Notes under the pieces: generated by a model
Told to the model about the DNA's origin: nothing
What the model saw: only the letters and a program-made list of their open reading frames with translations
The model's database searches: none
Shown here: positions 26,168 through 35,036 of the stretch, piece by piece
How the letters are laid out: each line of letters starts with the position of its first letter
Position numbering within the stretch: the stretch's first letter is position 1
Made by a program: the position numbers and the translations under genes
Source of the DNA: Alphaproteobacteria bacterium
Lineage (GTDB): Bacteria > Pseudomonadota > Alphaproteobacteria > UBA6615
Length of the DNA stretch: 64,000 nt
Assembly (NCBI GenBank): GCA_039980135.1
Contig: JBDXCV010000009.1
Coordinates: 629,854 to 693,853 of the forward strand
Direction of reading: 5' to 3'

Positions 26168-27387
26168 CCGCCGGGCACAAACGCCACGAGCTGATAGACG
26201 ACCAGTCCGGCGCTCGCGCAACCACCGCTCCAAGGCACCCAGATCGGCACACGGAAGGAAGGTTGGTCCGCGGACATCCCGCGCCGCTTGAGTGCAACCA
26301 ATGAAAAATTCACCAGGGTGAAGACACTCAACACCACGACAGATGTCAGCCTCGCCATGGCTTCCAGCGGCAGGAACAGGGCCAACAGTGCGACCATGCA
26401 ACCGACAAAGAGCGTCGCGACGGCAGGCGTCTGACGCGTGGGATGGATCTTGGCGAACACAGCAGTGAGTTGCCCCTGCGCGGCCAGTCCATAGAGAACG
26501 CGCGATCCCATGATGATCTGGATCAGCGCCCCGTTCACGATCGCCAGCGTGCCGACGAAAACGATCGGCAAGGGCGACCCGCCTGTCGCATGCGCATAGA
26601 TATCGGCCAGGGGCGCATCGCTCTGGGCCAGGTCGACGCCTGACATGCTCAACAACGCCACGAGCGACACGATGAAATAGAGGAACGCGGTGATCAGCAG
26701 GGTCAGGAGGATTGCCCGCGGCATCGTGTGCCGGACATCGCGCACTTCCTCCGCAACATTGACCATGTCTTCGAAACCGATGAACGCGAAGAACGCCAGT
26801 ACGGCGCCCGAGGCAAGCAACTCCAGTGGCGGTCGCCGCACATCATCCAGGATCGTATCGACCCAGACGCCGGTTTCTGCCAGTCCGTCACGCGCCACCC
26901 AGACCACCAGGAGGAGGCCGGCGACTTCGAGCGCCGTGATCACGGCCGCCACAATCACCGCCTCGCGAATGCCCCATATCGCCAGCAGAACCAACGTCGC
27001 CAACAGGATCGCGGTGAACACAGGTGCCGGCCAGTCAAGCACGAGCCCGAGATAGCCCGTAAAGCCCTTGGTCAGCACCGCCGAGGAGATGACACCCGAT
27101 GCCGCAACCAACAGTCCCACCACCACCGACAGGCGGGGCGTTCTCAGACCTTCACGCACATAAAGCGCCTCGCCGGCCGATCGCGGCATGCGTGTGCTCA
27201 GTTCGGCGAAACTCGCGGCGCTCAATCCCGCCAGGCCCGCCGCCGCCAGAAAACTCAGCGGCGCAAAAACACCCGCGACCTCGATGACCTTGCCGGTCAG
27301 CACGTAAATCCCCGCACCCACAGTGGTGCCGACGCCGTACATCGTGAGGAGCGGCAGCGTCAGCACCCGTTTGAGTTGCCGGGTCAT
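26164..27387 (-). CDS. APC family amino acid permease
   Basis: 407-residue inner-membrane transporter, about 12 hydrophobic segments. The start LLTMYGVGTTVGAGIYVLTG is the TM1 motif with the unwound GxG substrate loop; FAELSTRMPRSAGEALYV is the TM3 consensus; FFAFIGFEDMVNVAEEVRD is the TM6 motif. It probably takes up an amino acid or amine. It follows the universal stress gene by 24 bp on the same strand and so falls under the FNR box at 28277. The length is short for APC proteins (usually 430-480). Confidence 0.88.
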   Translation of the reverse strand: MTRQLKRVLTLPLLTMYGVGTTVGAGIYVLTGKVIEVAGVFAPLSFLAAAGLAGLSAASFAELSTRMPRSAGEALYVREGLRTPRLSVVVGLLVAASGVISSAVLTKGFTGYLGLVLDWPAPVFTAILLATLVLLAIWGIREAVIVAAVITALEVAGLLLVVWVARDGLAETGVWVDTILDDVRRPPLELLASGAVLAFFAFIGFEDMVNVAEEVRDVRHTMPRAILLTLLITAFLYFIVSLVALLSMSGVDLAQSDAPLADIYAHATGGSPLPIVFVGTLAIVNGALIQIIMGSRVLYGLAAQGQLTAVFAKIHPTRQTPAVATLFVGCMVALLALFLPLEAMARLTSVVVLSVFTLVNFSLVALKRRGMSADQPSFRVPIWVPWSGGCASAGLVVYQLVAFVPGG

Positions 27388-27411
27388 GGCCGCAGCATCG
27401 CCGCCGCGCCG

Positions 27412-28221
27412 CTAATGAGACAACAGGGTGGGGACAGTCATATGCTCGAGGACATTCCGGGTCACGCCGCCGAACGCCAGTTCACGCACACGCGAATGGC
27501 CATAGGCCCCCATCACCACGAGGTCGCATCCTTCATCCGTTACCGCATTCAGGACGGCGTCGCCGACAGAGACTTCCTTGGCCGCCACATGCTTGATCTC
27601 GGCCTTCACCCCGTGACGCGCCAGATGGGTGCCAAGCTCGACGTCACGGCCGTCATCCTCGGCATTCACGCGGAAGACGACCACGCGGTCGGCCCCCTGA
27701 AGCAACGGCATCGCGTCGCGTACCGCACGGGCGCTTTCACGACGCGGCGTCCAGGCAAGCAGAACCGACGTGCCGATTTTCTCGAAGTTGCCGGCCTCCG
27801 GAATCGCCATGATCGGCGCGCCGAGCGCCAGGCTCGCCTCGCCGATCAGCCATCCATAGTCGCCGCCGCCATGTTGGGTGAGGACAAACAGGTCGGTCAC
27901 CGGTGCGACATCCTGGAGGCTTTGTACGATGTTCTGCGCTCCTCCGCGCCATTCGATCGATGCCAGGCCGGCCGCCCGGGTCCGCGTTTCAAACACCTCG
28001 CGCAACCCTTCGGCTTCCTTGTCCGCGTCCTCGTAGTAACTGGTCATGACGTCATCCGGCAGCGGGATTGCCGCATAGACCGGGATGTTCAACGGAGGAA
28101 TCAAAAGCATGCCTGTCAGATGTGCATCCCGTGCCGCGGCCAGCCGGATCGCGGCATCCAGCGTCGCCTCGTTCCGGGCATCGCTGCGCAAGAGACCAAC
28201 GCAAATGGATTGATAGCTCAT
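27412..28221 (-). CDS. Universal stress protein with tandem Usp domains
   Basis: 269 residues comprising two UspA-like alpha/beta domains. The first (about 1-145) begins SICVGLLRSDARNEATLDAA, the second (about 150-269) carries VLLAWTPRRESARAVRDAMP and ends DLVVMGAYGHSRVRELAFGGVTRNVLEHMTVPTLL, containing the ATP-binding G-x2-G-x9-G region. Tandem Usp proteins are common members of FNR/anaerobic-stress regulons. An FNR box is centred 62 bp upstream of the start. The permease gene is 24 bp downstream. Confidence 0.92.
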   Translation of the reverse strand: MSYQSICVGLLRSDARNEATLDAAIRLAAARDAHLTGMLLIPPLNIPVYAAIPLPDDVMTSYYEDADKEAEGLREVFETRTRAAGLASIEWRGGAQNIVQSLQDVAPVTDLFVLTQHGGGDYGWLIGEASLALGAPIMAIPEAGNFEKIGTSVLLAWTPRRESARAVRDAMPLLQGADRVVVFRVNAEDDGRDVELGTHLARHGVKAEIKHVAAKEVSVGDAVLNAVTDEGCDLVVMGAYGHSRVRELAFGGVTRNVLEHMTVPTLLSH

Positions 28222-28276
28222 GTCAATTTCCCTTCATGGTGTCCTCACACCGTCGGCCCAAAGGCCGCGCGCGGCA

Positions 28277-28290
28277 TTGATCCTCCTCAA
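28277..28290. promoter_or_regulatory. FNR/CRP-type box upstream of the universal stress gene
   Basis: TTGATCCTCCTCAA matches TTGAT-N4-ATCAA with one mismatch. Centre about 62 bp upstream of the start codon at 28221, a suitable position for FNR activation of the usp-permease operon. Confidence 0.7.
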
Positions 28291-28300
28291 TCCACGGGGG

Positions 28301-28331
28301 AAATAAAAAGGGCGGCCCCGCGGCCGCCCTT
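28301..28331 (-). terminator. Rho-independent terminator after the cupin gene
   Basis: Read on the minus strand, AAGGGCGGCC pairs with GGCCGCCCTT around a 4-nt loop (stem 28308-28317/28322-28331) and is followed by TTTATTT. It lies about 30 bp beyond the cupin stop at 28362 and ends that unit before the usp promoter. Confidence 0.85.
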
Positions 28332-28361
28332 CTGTCGATCGCCTGATAAGTAACGTCGCCG

Positions 28362-28940
28362 TCAGGCCGCGTCCGTCCCGGCGGTGAACCGCAGGCCGCG
28401 TTCCTCGAACTGCTCGACGATGTTGTCGCCGAAACCGGAGAGCTTCTCTGCTATCGCGGGTGTGAACGCGATATCCGTCATGTCGTGGACACCGCCGCTG
28501 ATCACCACCTGCAGGACACCCTCATCGTCGCCGATGTTGCGAAACGCCCGGCACACCCCCGGTGGCACCGAGATTGTGTCGAATTCTTCGAGCTCGATCC
28601 GCTGGCCCCCGTCATCGTTCCAGGTCACCTCGAAACGGCCCCGCAACACGGTAAATGTCTCATAGGTCTGCTGATGGTTGTGCAGTTCCGGACCGGTGCC
28701 CGGCGGGCACACGGCGTGCGTCATGGTGATACCGCCGGACCCCTGGATCGGCGCGCCCTGGTTGACCGGCGTGTCTTCCGTACCGCCCAGACCGATCACC
28801 GACAGCAGCTCGCGCGCGTAAATCACATCCTTGGCTTCCTGCGGAATATCGAGGCTTTCTGCCGCCCGCAGCGGCTTCAACTCGCGAAACCGGGAAACAC
28901 GGCATTGCATATCCTCGAGGGATATCTCGATTGTCTTCAT
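28362..28940 (-). CDS. Cupin domain protein
   Basis: 192 residues. Cupin motif 1 is intact: GTGPELHNHQQTYETFTVLRG gives H-x-H, the Glu and the terminal Gly. Motif 2 is SVPPGVCRAFRN, in which the usual histidine is Arg, so metal binding is altered. Possible roles are an O2-dependent aromatic ring enzyme or a small-molecule binder. ATG 28940 is chosen because GGAG lies 6 nt upstream; the frame is open 15 codons further. It is 73 bp downstream of the monooxygenase gene on the same strand, then a terminator, so the two form a probable operon. Confidence 0.85.
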   Translation of the reverse strand: MKTIEISLEDMQCRVSRFRELKPLRAAESLDIPQEAKDVIYARELLSVIGLGGTEDTPVNQGAPIQGSGGITMTHAVCPPGTGPELHNHQQTYETFTVLRGRFEVTWNDDGGQRIELEEFDTISVPPGVCRAFRNIGDDEGVLQVVISGGVHDMTDIAFTPAIAEKLSGFGDNIVEQFEERGLRFTAGTDAA

Positions 28941-29013
28941 CGTGATCTCCATTTTCCTTGGTTTTGCGTGAACCAAGTATGACACGGGTATCGACGGGAT
29001 CGCGACCTGAGAA

Positions 29014-30207
29014 TCAGGAAGTGGCGTCGGTCAGCCCGGTGCTGCCGTAGAGCCAGGCCAGCCGGTCGTAATAATCATCCACACTCATCGCGCGCATGAT
29101 CTCATTGCGGACCCGGGCATGCATGCCCTCGGCATGATTGATCAAATCGCCGACCACGCGCGATCCGATCTGGACCCGTGCGGTGCGGACAAGGCGCTGG
29201 TCCTGGTAGGCGGTCAGACCGGCGTGAAGGTCCGCCCGGTGGGTGTCGAGCGTATGCGACAGGCAGACCGCATCTTCCATCGCCATGCACGCCCCCTGCG
29301 CGTAATACTGCATCATCGGATGGGCCGCATCGCCCAGCAGGGCAACCCGGCCATCCACCCAGTTTTCGACGGGGTCACGGTCACACAACACCCAGACCCG
29401 CCAGTCATTGCCGATCTCGATGATCTGGCGCGCATCCTCATGAATATGGGCGAAGCCCTGACGGACTTCGTCCTTCGTGACCGGCTTGCCCGCGACAGGT
29501 TCCGGCGCATTATTGTGAAACGTCACGACGAGATTGAAATATTTCCAGTCCGACAGCGGGTAATGGACAATGTGACACTTCGGGCCGGCCCACAGCGTGG
29601 CGGCGTTCCAGCGCAGTTTTTCGGGCATTTGCTCAAACGGGATGACCGAACGGTAGGTGGAATGCCCCGACACGCGCGGCGCCCCGTCGCCGACCACATG
29701 TCCGCGTAAACTCGACCAAAGCCCGTCCGCACCGATCAAAACGTCGGTCGTAAGCCGCTCTCCGCCGGCCAGCCCGACCGACACGCCTGCGGCGTCCTGA
29801 GTATACCCCTCGACTTCGCAATTGACCCGAAGCTCGATATTCCCGCTCGCCCGGCAGGCGTCCAGCAGCACCCCGTGGAGATCGGCCCGGTGAATCACCG
29901 CGTAGGGGTTCCCGAACCGCTCCCGGAAGGGCTCATCGAGGGGTATGTGGATGATCTCTTCACCGCTGACCGCGTCCATCAGGCGCAGCATTTCGATAAA
30001 AACGGCCTTTTCCCGCGCGGCGGCGCCGACACCGAAATAATCGAGGGCGTGGAACGCGTTGGGCCCGAGCTGGATTCCCGCCCCGATCTCGCCAAACGCC
30101 GACGCCTTTTCGAGGACGACGACGTCGAAGCCCTTGTTGGACAGCCCCAGCGCGGCGGACAAGCCGCCGATTCCGCCGCCCGCAATGGCAATTGTCTGGG
30201 TATCCAT
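29014..30207 (-). CDS. FAD-dependent monooxygenase (3-hydroxybenzoate 6-hydroxylase-like)
   Basis: 397-residue class A flavoprotein hydroxylase. FAD/NAD motifs are AIAGGGIGGLSAALGL, the second FAD motif VLIGADGLWSSLR and VALLGDAAHPMMQYYAQGACMAMEDAV. The last, with HPMMQYYAQGA, is very like 3-hydroxybenzoate 6-hydroxylase and salicylate hydroxylase. It would make a gentisate- or catechol-type phenol in the cytoplasm. The cupin gene follows. No ring-cleavage dioxygenase of the standard gentisate type is present nearby, so the downstream pathway is not shown. No regulator is adjacent. Confidence 0.85.
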   Translation of the reverse strand: MDTQTIAIAGGGIGGLSAALGLSNKGFDVVVLEKASAFGEIGAGIQLGPNAFHALDYFGVGAAAREKAVFIEMLRLMDAVSGEEIIHIPLDEPFRERFGNPYAVIHRADLHGVLLDACRASGNIELRVNCEVEGYTQDAAGVSVGLAGGERLTTDVLIGADGLWSSLRGHVVGDGAPRVSGHSTYRSVIPFEQMPEKLRWNAATLWAGPKCHIVHYPLSDWKYFNLVVTFHNNAPEPVAGKPVTKDEVRQGFAHIHEDARQIIEIGNDWRVWVLCDRDPVENWVDGRVALLGDAAHPMMQYYAQGACMAMEDAVCLSHTLDTHRADLHAGLTAYQDQRLVRTARVQIGSRVVGDLINHAEGMHARVRNEIMRAMSVDDYYDRLAWLYGSTGLTDATS

Positions 30208-30278
30208 CGCGCGGTCCCGCTACGCGTTGCGATTTGCGCTCACGACGATGACCCGGCGATCGAACACAAAAGGCCAAA

Positions 30279-30352
30279 TGGAGCGGGTGAAGGGAATCGA
30301 ACCCTCGTATGCAGCTTGGGAAGCTGCCGTTCTACCATTGAACTACACCCGC
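30279..30352 (-). tRNA. tRNA-Gly (anticodon CCC)
   Basis: A 74-nt cloverleaf with CCA encoded. Acceptor GCGGGTG pairs with CACCCGC, the D arm is GTTC-AATGGTA-GAAC, the anticodon stem GCAGC/GCTGC closes loop TTCCCAA with anticodon CCC, and the T stem is GAGGG/CCCTT with loop TTCGATT. The discriminator base is T. Confidence 0.95.
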
Positions 30353-30366
30353 ATTGGGCGCCCGAC

Positions 30367-30395
30367 TCTATAGTCAACGATCCGGGGCCGCGCAA
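30367..30395 (-). promoter_or_regulatory. Sigma-70-type promoter of the tRNA-Gly gene
   Basis: On the minus strand a -35 TTGCGC is followed 17 bp later by -10 TATAGA; the tRNA 5' end is 14 bp further down. Spacing is the optimum for sigma-70 promoters. Confidence 0.55.
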
Positions 30396-30532
30396 CCGCG
30401 ACCGGGATTCGCACGGCAACAATGTTACGGGCCGACAGGGTGGACTTTTGTGTCGTCATGTAGCCAAATCGCCCCGAAATTTCCGTTGAAACGCACGAAT
30501 GTGCGTCGCAACACCGGATTCAGGCACAAGCG

Positions 30533-30949
30533 ATGTACGAAGATATCTACGATCAGATGTACAACCAGACGACCAAGGACATCTCGGTCACGGTGACCCC
30601 CATTTTTCTCGAGGACCAGTCCGAGCCCGACGAGGACCATTTCGTGTGGGCCTACCAGGTCCGGATCGAGAATTGCGGCCCCGAAACCGTGCAACTGCGG
30701 TCGCGTTACTGGCACATCACTGACGCCAACGGGCTGGTCCAGGAAGTGCGCGGGTCCGGGGTCGTCGGCGAACAACCGGTGCTCGAGCCGGGCGAGACAT
30801 TCGAGTACACCAGCGGCACCCCTCTCGCCACACCGTCAGGCATCATGGTCGGCTCCTACCAGATGCAGACCGATGATGGTGACCTGCTCGAGATCAATAT
30901 CCCCGCATTCTCGCTCGACAGCCCGCACCAGGTCGTGCGCCCGAACTGA
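30533..30949 (+). CDS. apaG: ApaG protein
   Basis: 138 residues with the ApaG fold (FN3-like beta-sandwich). Seen are the GC-rich core [31 protein letters not shown], the signature [27 protein letters not shown] and GIMVGSYQM. ApaG is linked to Co2+/Mg2+ handling and nucleotide binding in other proteobacteria; the biochemical role is not settled. Cytoplasmic. The folE gene follows by 55 bp on the same strand. Family assignment is secure. Confidence 0.93.
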   Translation: MYEDIYDQMYNQTTKDISVTVTPIFLEDQSEPDEDHFVWAYQVRIENCGPETVQLRSRYWHITDANGLVQEVRGSGVVGEQPVLEPGETFEYTSGTPLATPSGIMVGSYQMQTDDGDLLEINIPAFSLDSPHQVVRPN

Positions 30950-31004
30950 TCGCCGCGCCTGCTGCCTTTGGCGGCCAACGCGGCCGGATAAATCGGAACA
31001 AACC

Positions 31005-31622
31005 ATGCCAGACGACAAGCCGGGAAACACAACGCCAGCGCCGGATCGCGCCCAGGCCGAAGATGCCGTCCGCACGCTTTTGCGCTGGGCGGGCGATGAC
31101 CCCGCGCGCGAAGGATTGGTCGACACACCGGCGCGGGTGGCGCGCGCGTTTGAGGAATTCTTCGCCGGCTATCGCGAGGACCCGCTCGAATATCTGGAAC
31201 GAACATTCGAGGAAGTGGAGGGCTATGACGAGATGGTCGTGTTGCGCGACATCCGGCTCGAATCCTACTGCGAGCACCATCTGGCACCGATCCTCGGCAA
31301 GATTCATATCGGCTATCTGCCGGAAAAGCGGGTGGTCGGCATCAGCAAGCTCGCGCGTGTCGCGGAGGCTTACGCCAAACGCCTGCAAATTCAGGAAAAA
31401 CTGACCGCCCAGATCGCCAACTGCATCAATGATGTGCTGTGCCCGAAAGGCGTCGCGGTCGTGATCGAAGCGGAACATCAGTGCATGACGACCCGCGGCG
31501 TCCACAAGCCCGGCGTGGTCATGGTGACCAGCCGGATGCTCGGCGCGTTCCGCGAATCCTCCGATACCCGGCGCGAATTTCTGTCGTTCATCGGAAATAT
31601 CTCGCCGGGCGCTTCATCCTGA
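31005..31622 (+). CDS. folE: GTP cyclohydrolase I FolE
   Basis: 205-residue homodecameric enzyme converting GTP to dihydroneopterin triphosphate, first step of tetrahydrofolate biosynthesis. Zinc and catalytic motifs are [21 protein letters not shown] and [16 protein letters not shown], with the C-terminal FLSFIGNI. The start ATG 31005 leaves a flexible acidic N-terminal extension (residues 1-20). It follows apaG by 55 bp. Confidence 0.95.
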   Translation: MPDDKPGNTTPAPDRAQAEDAVRTLLRWAGDDPAREGLVDTPARVARAFEEFFAGYREDPLEYLERTFEEVEGYDEMVVLRDIRLESYCEHHLAPILGKIHIGYLPEKRVVGISKLARVAEAYAKRLQIQEKLTAQIANCINDVLCPKGVAVVIEAEHQCMTTRGVHKPGVVMVTSRMLGAFRESSDTRREFLSFIGNISPGASS

Positions 31623-31730
31623 TCTGATTCCGGCGCTGGACAGACCACCGGTTTTCACCAATCATCCGCCGCACACCAGCCCGTCGACAGTTTCGAACCA
31701 CGGGCACTCACCGGGCCACGAGAGATCCAA

Positions 31731-33179
31731 TTGCTAGATTTCCGACCCATTCTCTTCATTCTGGGCATCCTGCTCACCACGTTATCGATCGCCATGTTCC
31801 TGCCGGCGCTGGTCGATGCCGCCAGTGGCAACGATGACTGGCAGGTCTTCCTCGCATCCGCGGGCCTGACATTGTTTATCGGCGTGTCGCTGATCCTGAC
31901 GATGCGCGGCGGCGATATGAAGGTCGGCATCCGGGAAGCCTTTGTCCTGACCACCGCAAGCTGGCTCGGGCTGACCGTGTTCGCGGCCCTGCCGTTCGTG
32001 TTCGCCGGCCTGAATCTGAGCTTCGCCGATGCGTTCTTCGAGGCGATGTCGGGAATCACGACGACCGGCTCGACGGTGATCATCGGGCTCGACGCCGCCC
32101 CACCGGGCATATTGCTCTGGCGCGCCCTTCTGCAATGGCTCGGCGGGATCGGAATCATCGTCATGGCGATCGCCGTCCTGCCGATGCTGCAGGTCGGCGG
32201 CATGCAGATATTCCGCCTCGAAAGCTCGGACACGTCGGAGAAGGTCCTGCCCCGCGCGGCGCAGACATCGACGGCCATCGGGTCGATCTATCTGGGGCTG
32301 ACGCTGGTCTGTGCGCTCGGCTATTGGCTGGCCGGTATGCCCGGTTTCGATGCCATCGCCCATGCGATGACGACCATCGCAACCGGCGGATTCTCGACCT
32401 CCGACAACAGCATCGGCATCTTCGATCACACCGGCATCGAAATCATCGCGATCGTCTTCATGATCGTCGGCTCGCTGCCCTTCGTCCTCTACCTGCAGGC
32501 CGCGCGCGGCCGCCCCATGGGGCTGTTGCACGATTCCCAGGTCCGCTGGTTTCTGGCCATTGTCGTGGCGATCATGTCGATCATCAGCCTGAGCCTGTTC
32601 TTCACGCATGAGATGCCGCTGGGCGCTGCCCTCCGGACGGCGACCTTCAACGGCGTTTCGATCGTCACAGGCACCGGTTATGCCACCGCCGCCTTCGACA
32701 ATTGGGGCAGCTTTACGTTGATCATATTCTTCGTGATCATGTTCATCGGCGGCTGCGCCGGCTCGACCACATGCGGCATCAAGATATTCCGCTTCCAGGT
32801 GCTCTATGCGATCGCGACGATGCAGGTCAAACGCCTGCTGCAACCTCACGGCGTGTTCATTCCCCACTACAACCGGAACCCGATCACCGAAGAAATCGCG
32901 CTGTCGGTCCTCGGGTTCGTGTTCTTCTACATCCTCGTCTTCATTCTTCTGGCCCTTGGGCTCAGTACGCTCGGACTGGATTTCCTGACAAGCCTTTCGG
33001 GCGCGGCCACGGCGATTTCCAATGTCGGCCCCGGACTGGGCCCGGTCATCGGCCCGGAAGGCACCTTCGCGGATTTGCCCGATGCGGCGAAATGGATGCT
33101 TTCGGTGGGCATGCTGCTCGGACGCCTCGAACTGTTTACGGTGCTGGTCATCCTGACGCCCGCATTCTGGAGAAGCTGA
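31731..33179 (+). CDS. TrkH family potassium uptake protein
   Basis: 482-residue inner-membrane K+ transporter with four pseudo-repeated pore loops. Evidence includes LLQWLGGIGIIVMAIAVLPMLQ, the filter-like regions AMSGITTTGST and GGCAGSTTCGIKIFRFQV, and the end LLGRLELFTVLVILTPAFWR, the hallmark TrkH C-terminus. No trkA gene is adjacent; the peripheral gating protein must be elsewhere. Start is the TTG at 31731 with AGAGATCC upstream; no ATG gives a complete first helix. argE follows only 2 bp later. Confidence 0.92.
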   Translation: MLDFRPILFILGILLTTLSIAMFLPALVDAASGNDDWQVFLASAGLTLFIGVSLILTMRGGDMKVGIREAFVLTTASWLGLTVFAALPFVFAGLNLSFADAFFEAMSGITTTGSTVIIGLDAAPPGILLWRALLQWLGGIGIIVMAIAVLPMLQVGGMQIFRLESSDTSEKVLPRAAQTSTAIGSIYLGLTLVCALGYWLAGMPGFDAIAHAMTTIATGGFSTSDNSIGIFDHTGIEIIAIVFMIVGSLPFVLYLQAARGRPMGLLHDSQVRWFLAIVVAIMSIISLSLFFTHEMPLGAALRTATFNGVSIVTGTGYATAAFDNWGSFTLIIFFVIMFIGGCAGSTTCGIKIFRFQVLYAIATMQVKRLLQPHGVFIPHYNRNPITEEIALSVLGFVFFYILVFILLALGLSTLGLDFLTSLSGAATAISNVGPGLGPVIGPEGTFADLPDAAKWMLSVGMLLGRLELFTVLVILTPAFWRS

Positions 33180-33181
33180 TC

Positions 33182-34372
33182 ATGCCGGGGGAGTCGAACC
33201 GCGCCATTGAAATTCTGGCCCAGCTGGTCGGCTTCGACACGACTTCACACAGGTCCAATCTCGAGCTGATCTCCTTCATCGAGGACTATCTGGCGCGCCA
33301 CGGCGTGGCGTCCCAACGTATCGAAAGCGATGACGGATCCAAATCGAACTTGCTGGCCACGATCGGGCCGGCGCGTGAAGGCGGGGTCGTGTTGTCGGGC
33401 CACACAGACGTGGTGCCGGTGACCGGCCAGGACTGGACCAGCGATCCCTTCGAACTAACCGCGCGCACCGTCGACGGCGAAGCTCGCCAGTATGCGCGTG
33501 GGTCGGCGGACATGAAGGGCTTCATCGCCGCCGTGCTGGACAAGGCGCCGGCACTGGCGACAGCCGACCTGCAAACGCCGATTCACATTGCCCTGTCCTA
33601 TGATGAAGAGGTCGGGTGCCGTGGCGTGGGGCGGATGATCGCGCGCCTCGGTGACGCCGTGCCGATGCCGGCGCTCACGATTGTCGGCGAACCAACGAAT
33701 ATGCAGATCGTCACGGCCCACAAGGGCATCCGCGGCTTCGAGACGGTCTTCACGGGTGTTGCGGCCCATTCCAGCGCGCCGCATCTCGGTGCCAACGCCA
33801 TCGGATTTGCCAGTGAGTTCATCGCCTTCCTGTCCGGCCTCACCGCGGAGGCCGAGGCCGCCGCGATGCCTGAAAGCGGATTCACCCCGCCCTGGACCAC
33901 CTTCAATATCGGGCAGATCGAAGGCGGCGAAGCGCTGAATATCATCGCCGAGCGCTGCGTTGTGTCCTGGGAATTTCGCCCCTTGCCCGAAACCGACGCG
34001 GACGCGATCGAGGCCCGGGTGCGGGCGTTTCTGGACGAAGATTTACGGCCGCAGATCAAGGCCGAACATCCGGATGGCGATGTCCAACTCTCGCCGCTCG
34101 CAGCCGTGCCGCCCCTGCGCGCGGACCCGGGCTCGCCGGCCGAGCGGCTGGTGCGCCATCTGACCGGTGCGAACGCGACCCACACGGCGGCCTATGTGGC
34201 CGACGCCAGCCAGTTCCAGCAGCATGGAATTCCAACGGTCCTGTGCGGCCCCGGCGATATCGCGCAGGCGCATCAGCCCGATGAGTGGATTGCCGAAAAG
34301 GAGCTCGAATACTGCGCAGCCTTCCTCGACAGATTACAGGCCTGGTGCGTTTCCGGGGCGCCGATTCCGTAA
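33182..34372 (+). CDS. argE: Acetylornithine deacetylase (ArgE/M20 family)
   Basis: 396 residues. VVLSGHTDVVPVTGQDW has the zinc ligand His and Asp, and LSYDEEVGCRGVGRMI the catalytic Glu; the M20 dimerisation lid spans about residues 180-290. It deacetylates N-acetylornithine to ornithine in arginine biosynthesis, or a similar N-acyl amino acid. The gene abuts trkH with a 2-bp gap, and argF and argD lie close by on the other strand, which supports the arginine role. Its ribosome site, GGAGAAG, is inside the trkH end. Confidence 0.87.
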   Translation: MPGESNRAIEILAQLVGFDTTSHRSNLELISFIEDYLARHGVASQRIESDDGSKSNLLATIGPAREGGVVLSGHTDVVPVTGQDWTSDPFELTARTVDGEARQYARGSADMKGFIAAVLDKAPALATADLQTPIHIALSYDEEVGCRGVGRMIARLGDAVPMPALTIVGEPTNMQIVTAHKGIRGFETVFTGVAAHSSAPHLGANAIGFASEFIAFLSGLTAEAEAAAMPESGFTPPWTTFNIGQIEGGEALNIIAERCVVSWEFRPLPETDADAIEARVRAFLDEDLRPQIKAEHPDGDVQLSPLAAVPPLRADPGSPAERLVRHLTGANATHTAAYVADASQFQQHGIPTVLCGPGDIAQAHQPDEWIAEKELEYCAAFLDRLQAWCVSGAPIP

Positions 34373-34397
34373 GCCGGGAAACCCAGACGTCCGAAGC

Positions 34398-34997
34398 CTA
34401 GGACGCCGGGACCAGAAATAGCTGCAGGAACGAACGGATCGCCGTTTCGAGTTCACCGTCCATATCCATGACCAGACCCTCGGTCATCTCGAACCAGATT
34501 TTCTCGCGCTCGTTGAGAGAAATTCCCTCGACCACTGTCCGGCTGCGCATGGCCTCCGCGCCGACCTCACCCCGGCGTCGATTGTCACCCACATCGACCG
34601 AGATGCTCACAATCAGCTTCGCGTCGTAGCGCTCGGACTGGTCTTTGGTGACAACGCCGCGCACACCGGGTGTCGGGGCCAGGGTGGTTTCGGTGACACC
34701 GGCATCGGCAATGGTGAATACAATCCGACCGCCCTTGCCGACGGGCTTCAGCCGATCCTGCGCCCAACGGCGCATCGCCGCCGCCGGCGAAACGGGCATC
34801 AGATGCTCGACATTTGGCGCCGCGAAGGGCGATTTGAACGCCTCCACGATTTCCAGGCTGGCCGCATCGAGACGAATGGGCGGCAGATGGGTAAAGGTCA
34901 GTTCAGGGTATCGCGGCGCGGGCGATGGTGCCGTACAGCCGGCGAGCAGCAGGCCCGACAGCCCGGCCAGCGCGGTGCGCCTGTCAAAATGGTACAT
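34398..34997 (-). CDS. Predicted lipoprotein of unknown function
   Basis: 199 residues. A lipobox, LLLAGC, at about residue 16-21 after TALAGLSG predicts acylation and outer- or inner-membrane anchoring. The mature part, PAAAMRRWAQDRLKPVGKGGRIVFTIADA, is similar to a family of hypothetical alphaproteobacterial lipoproteins. No enzymatic motif is visible. It is convergent with argE (25 bp) and 39 bp downstream of the hslO stop on the same strand. Coding is supported by the lipobox and codon use. Confidence 0.8.
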   Translation of the reverse strand: MYHFDRRTALAGLSGLLLAGCTAPSPAPRYPELTFTHLPPIRLDAASLEIVEAFKSPFAAPNVEHLMPVSPAAAMRRWAQDRLKPVGKGGRIVFTIADAGVTETTLAPTPGVRGVVTKDQSERYDAKLIVSISVDVGDNRRRGEVGAEAMRSRTVVEGISLNEREKIWFEMTEGLVMDMDGELETAIRSFLQLFLVPAS

Positions 34998-35036
34998 GAA
35001 ACACCCCCATTATCCCGCTAGTTAATCTCCAGTAGA

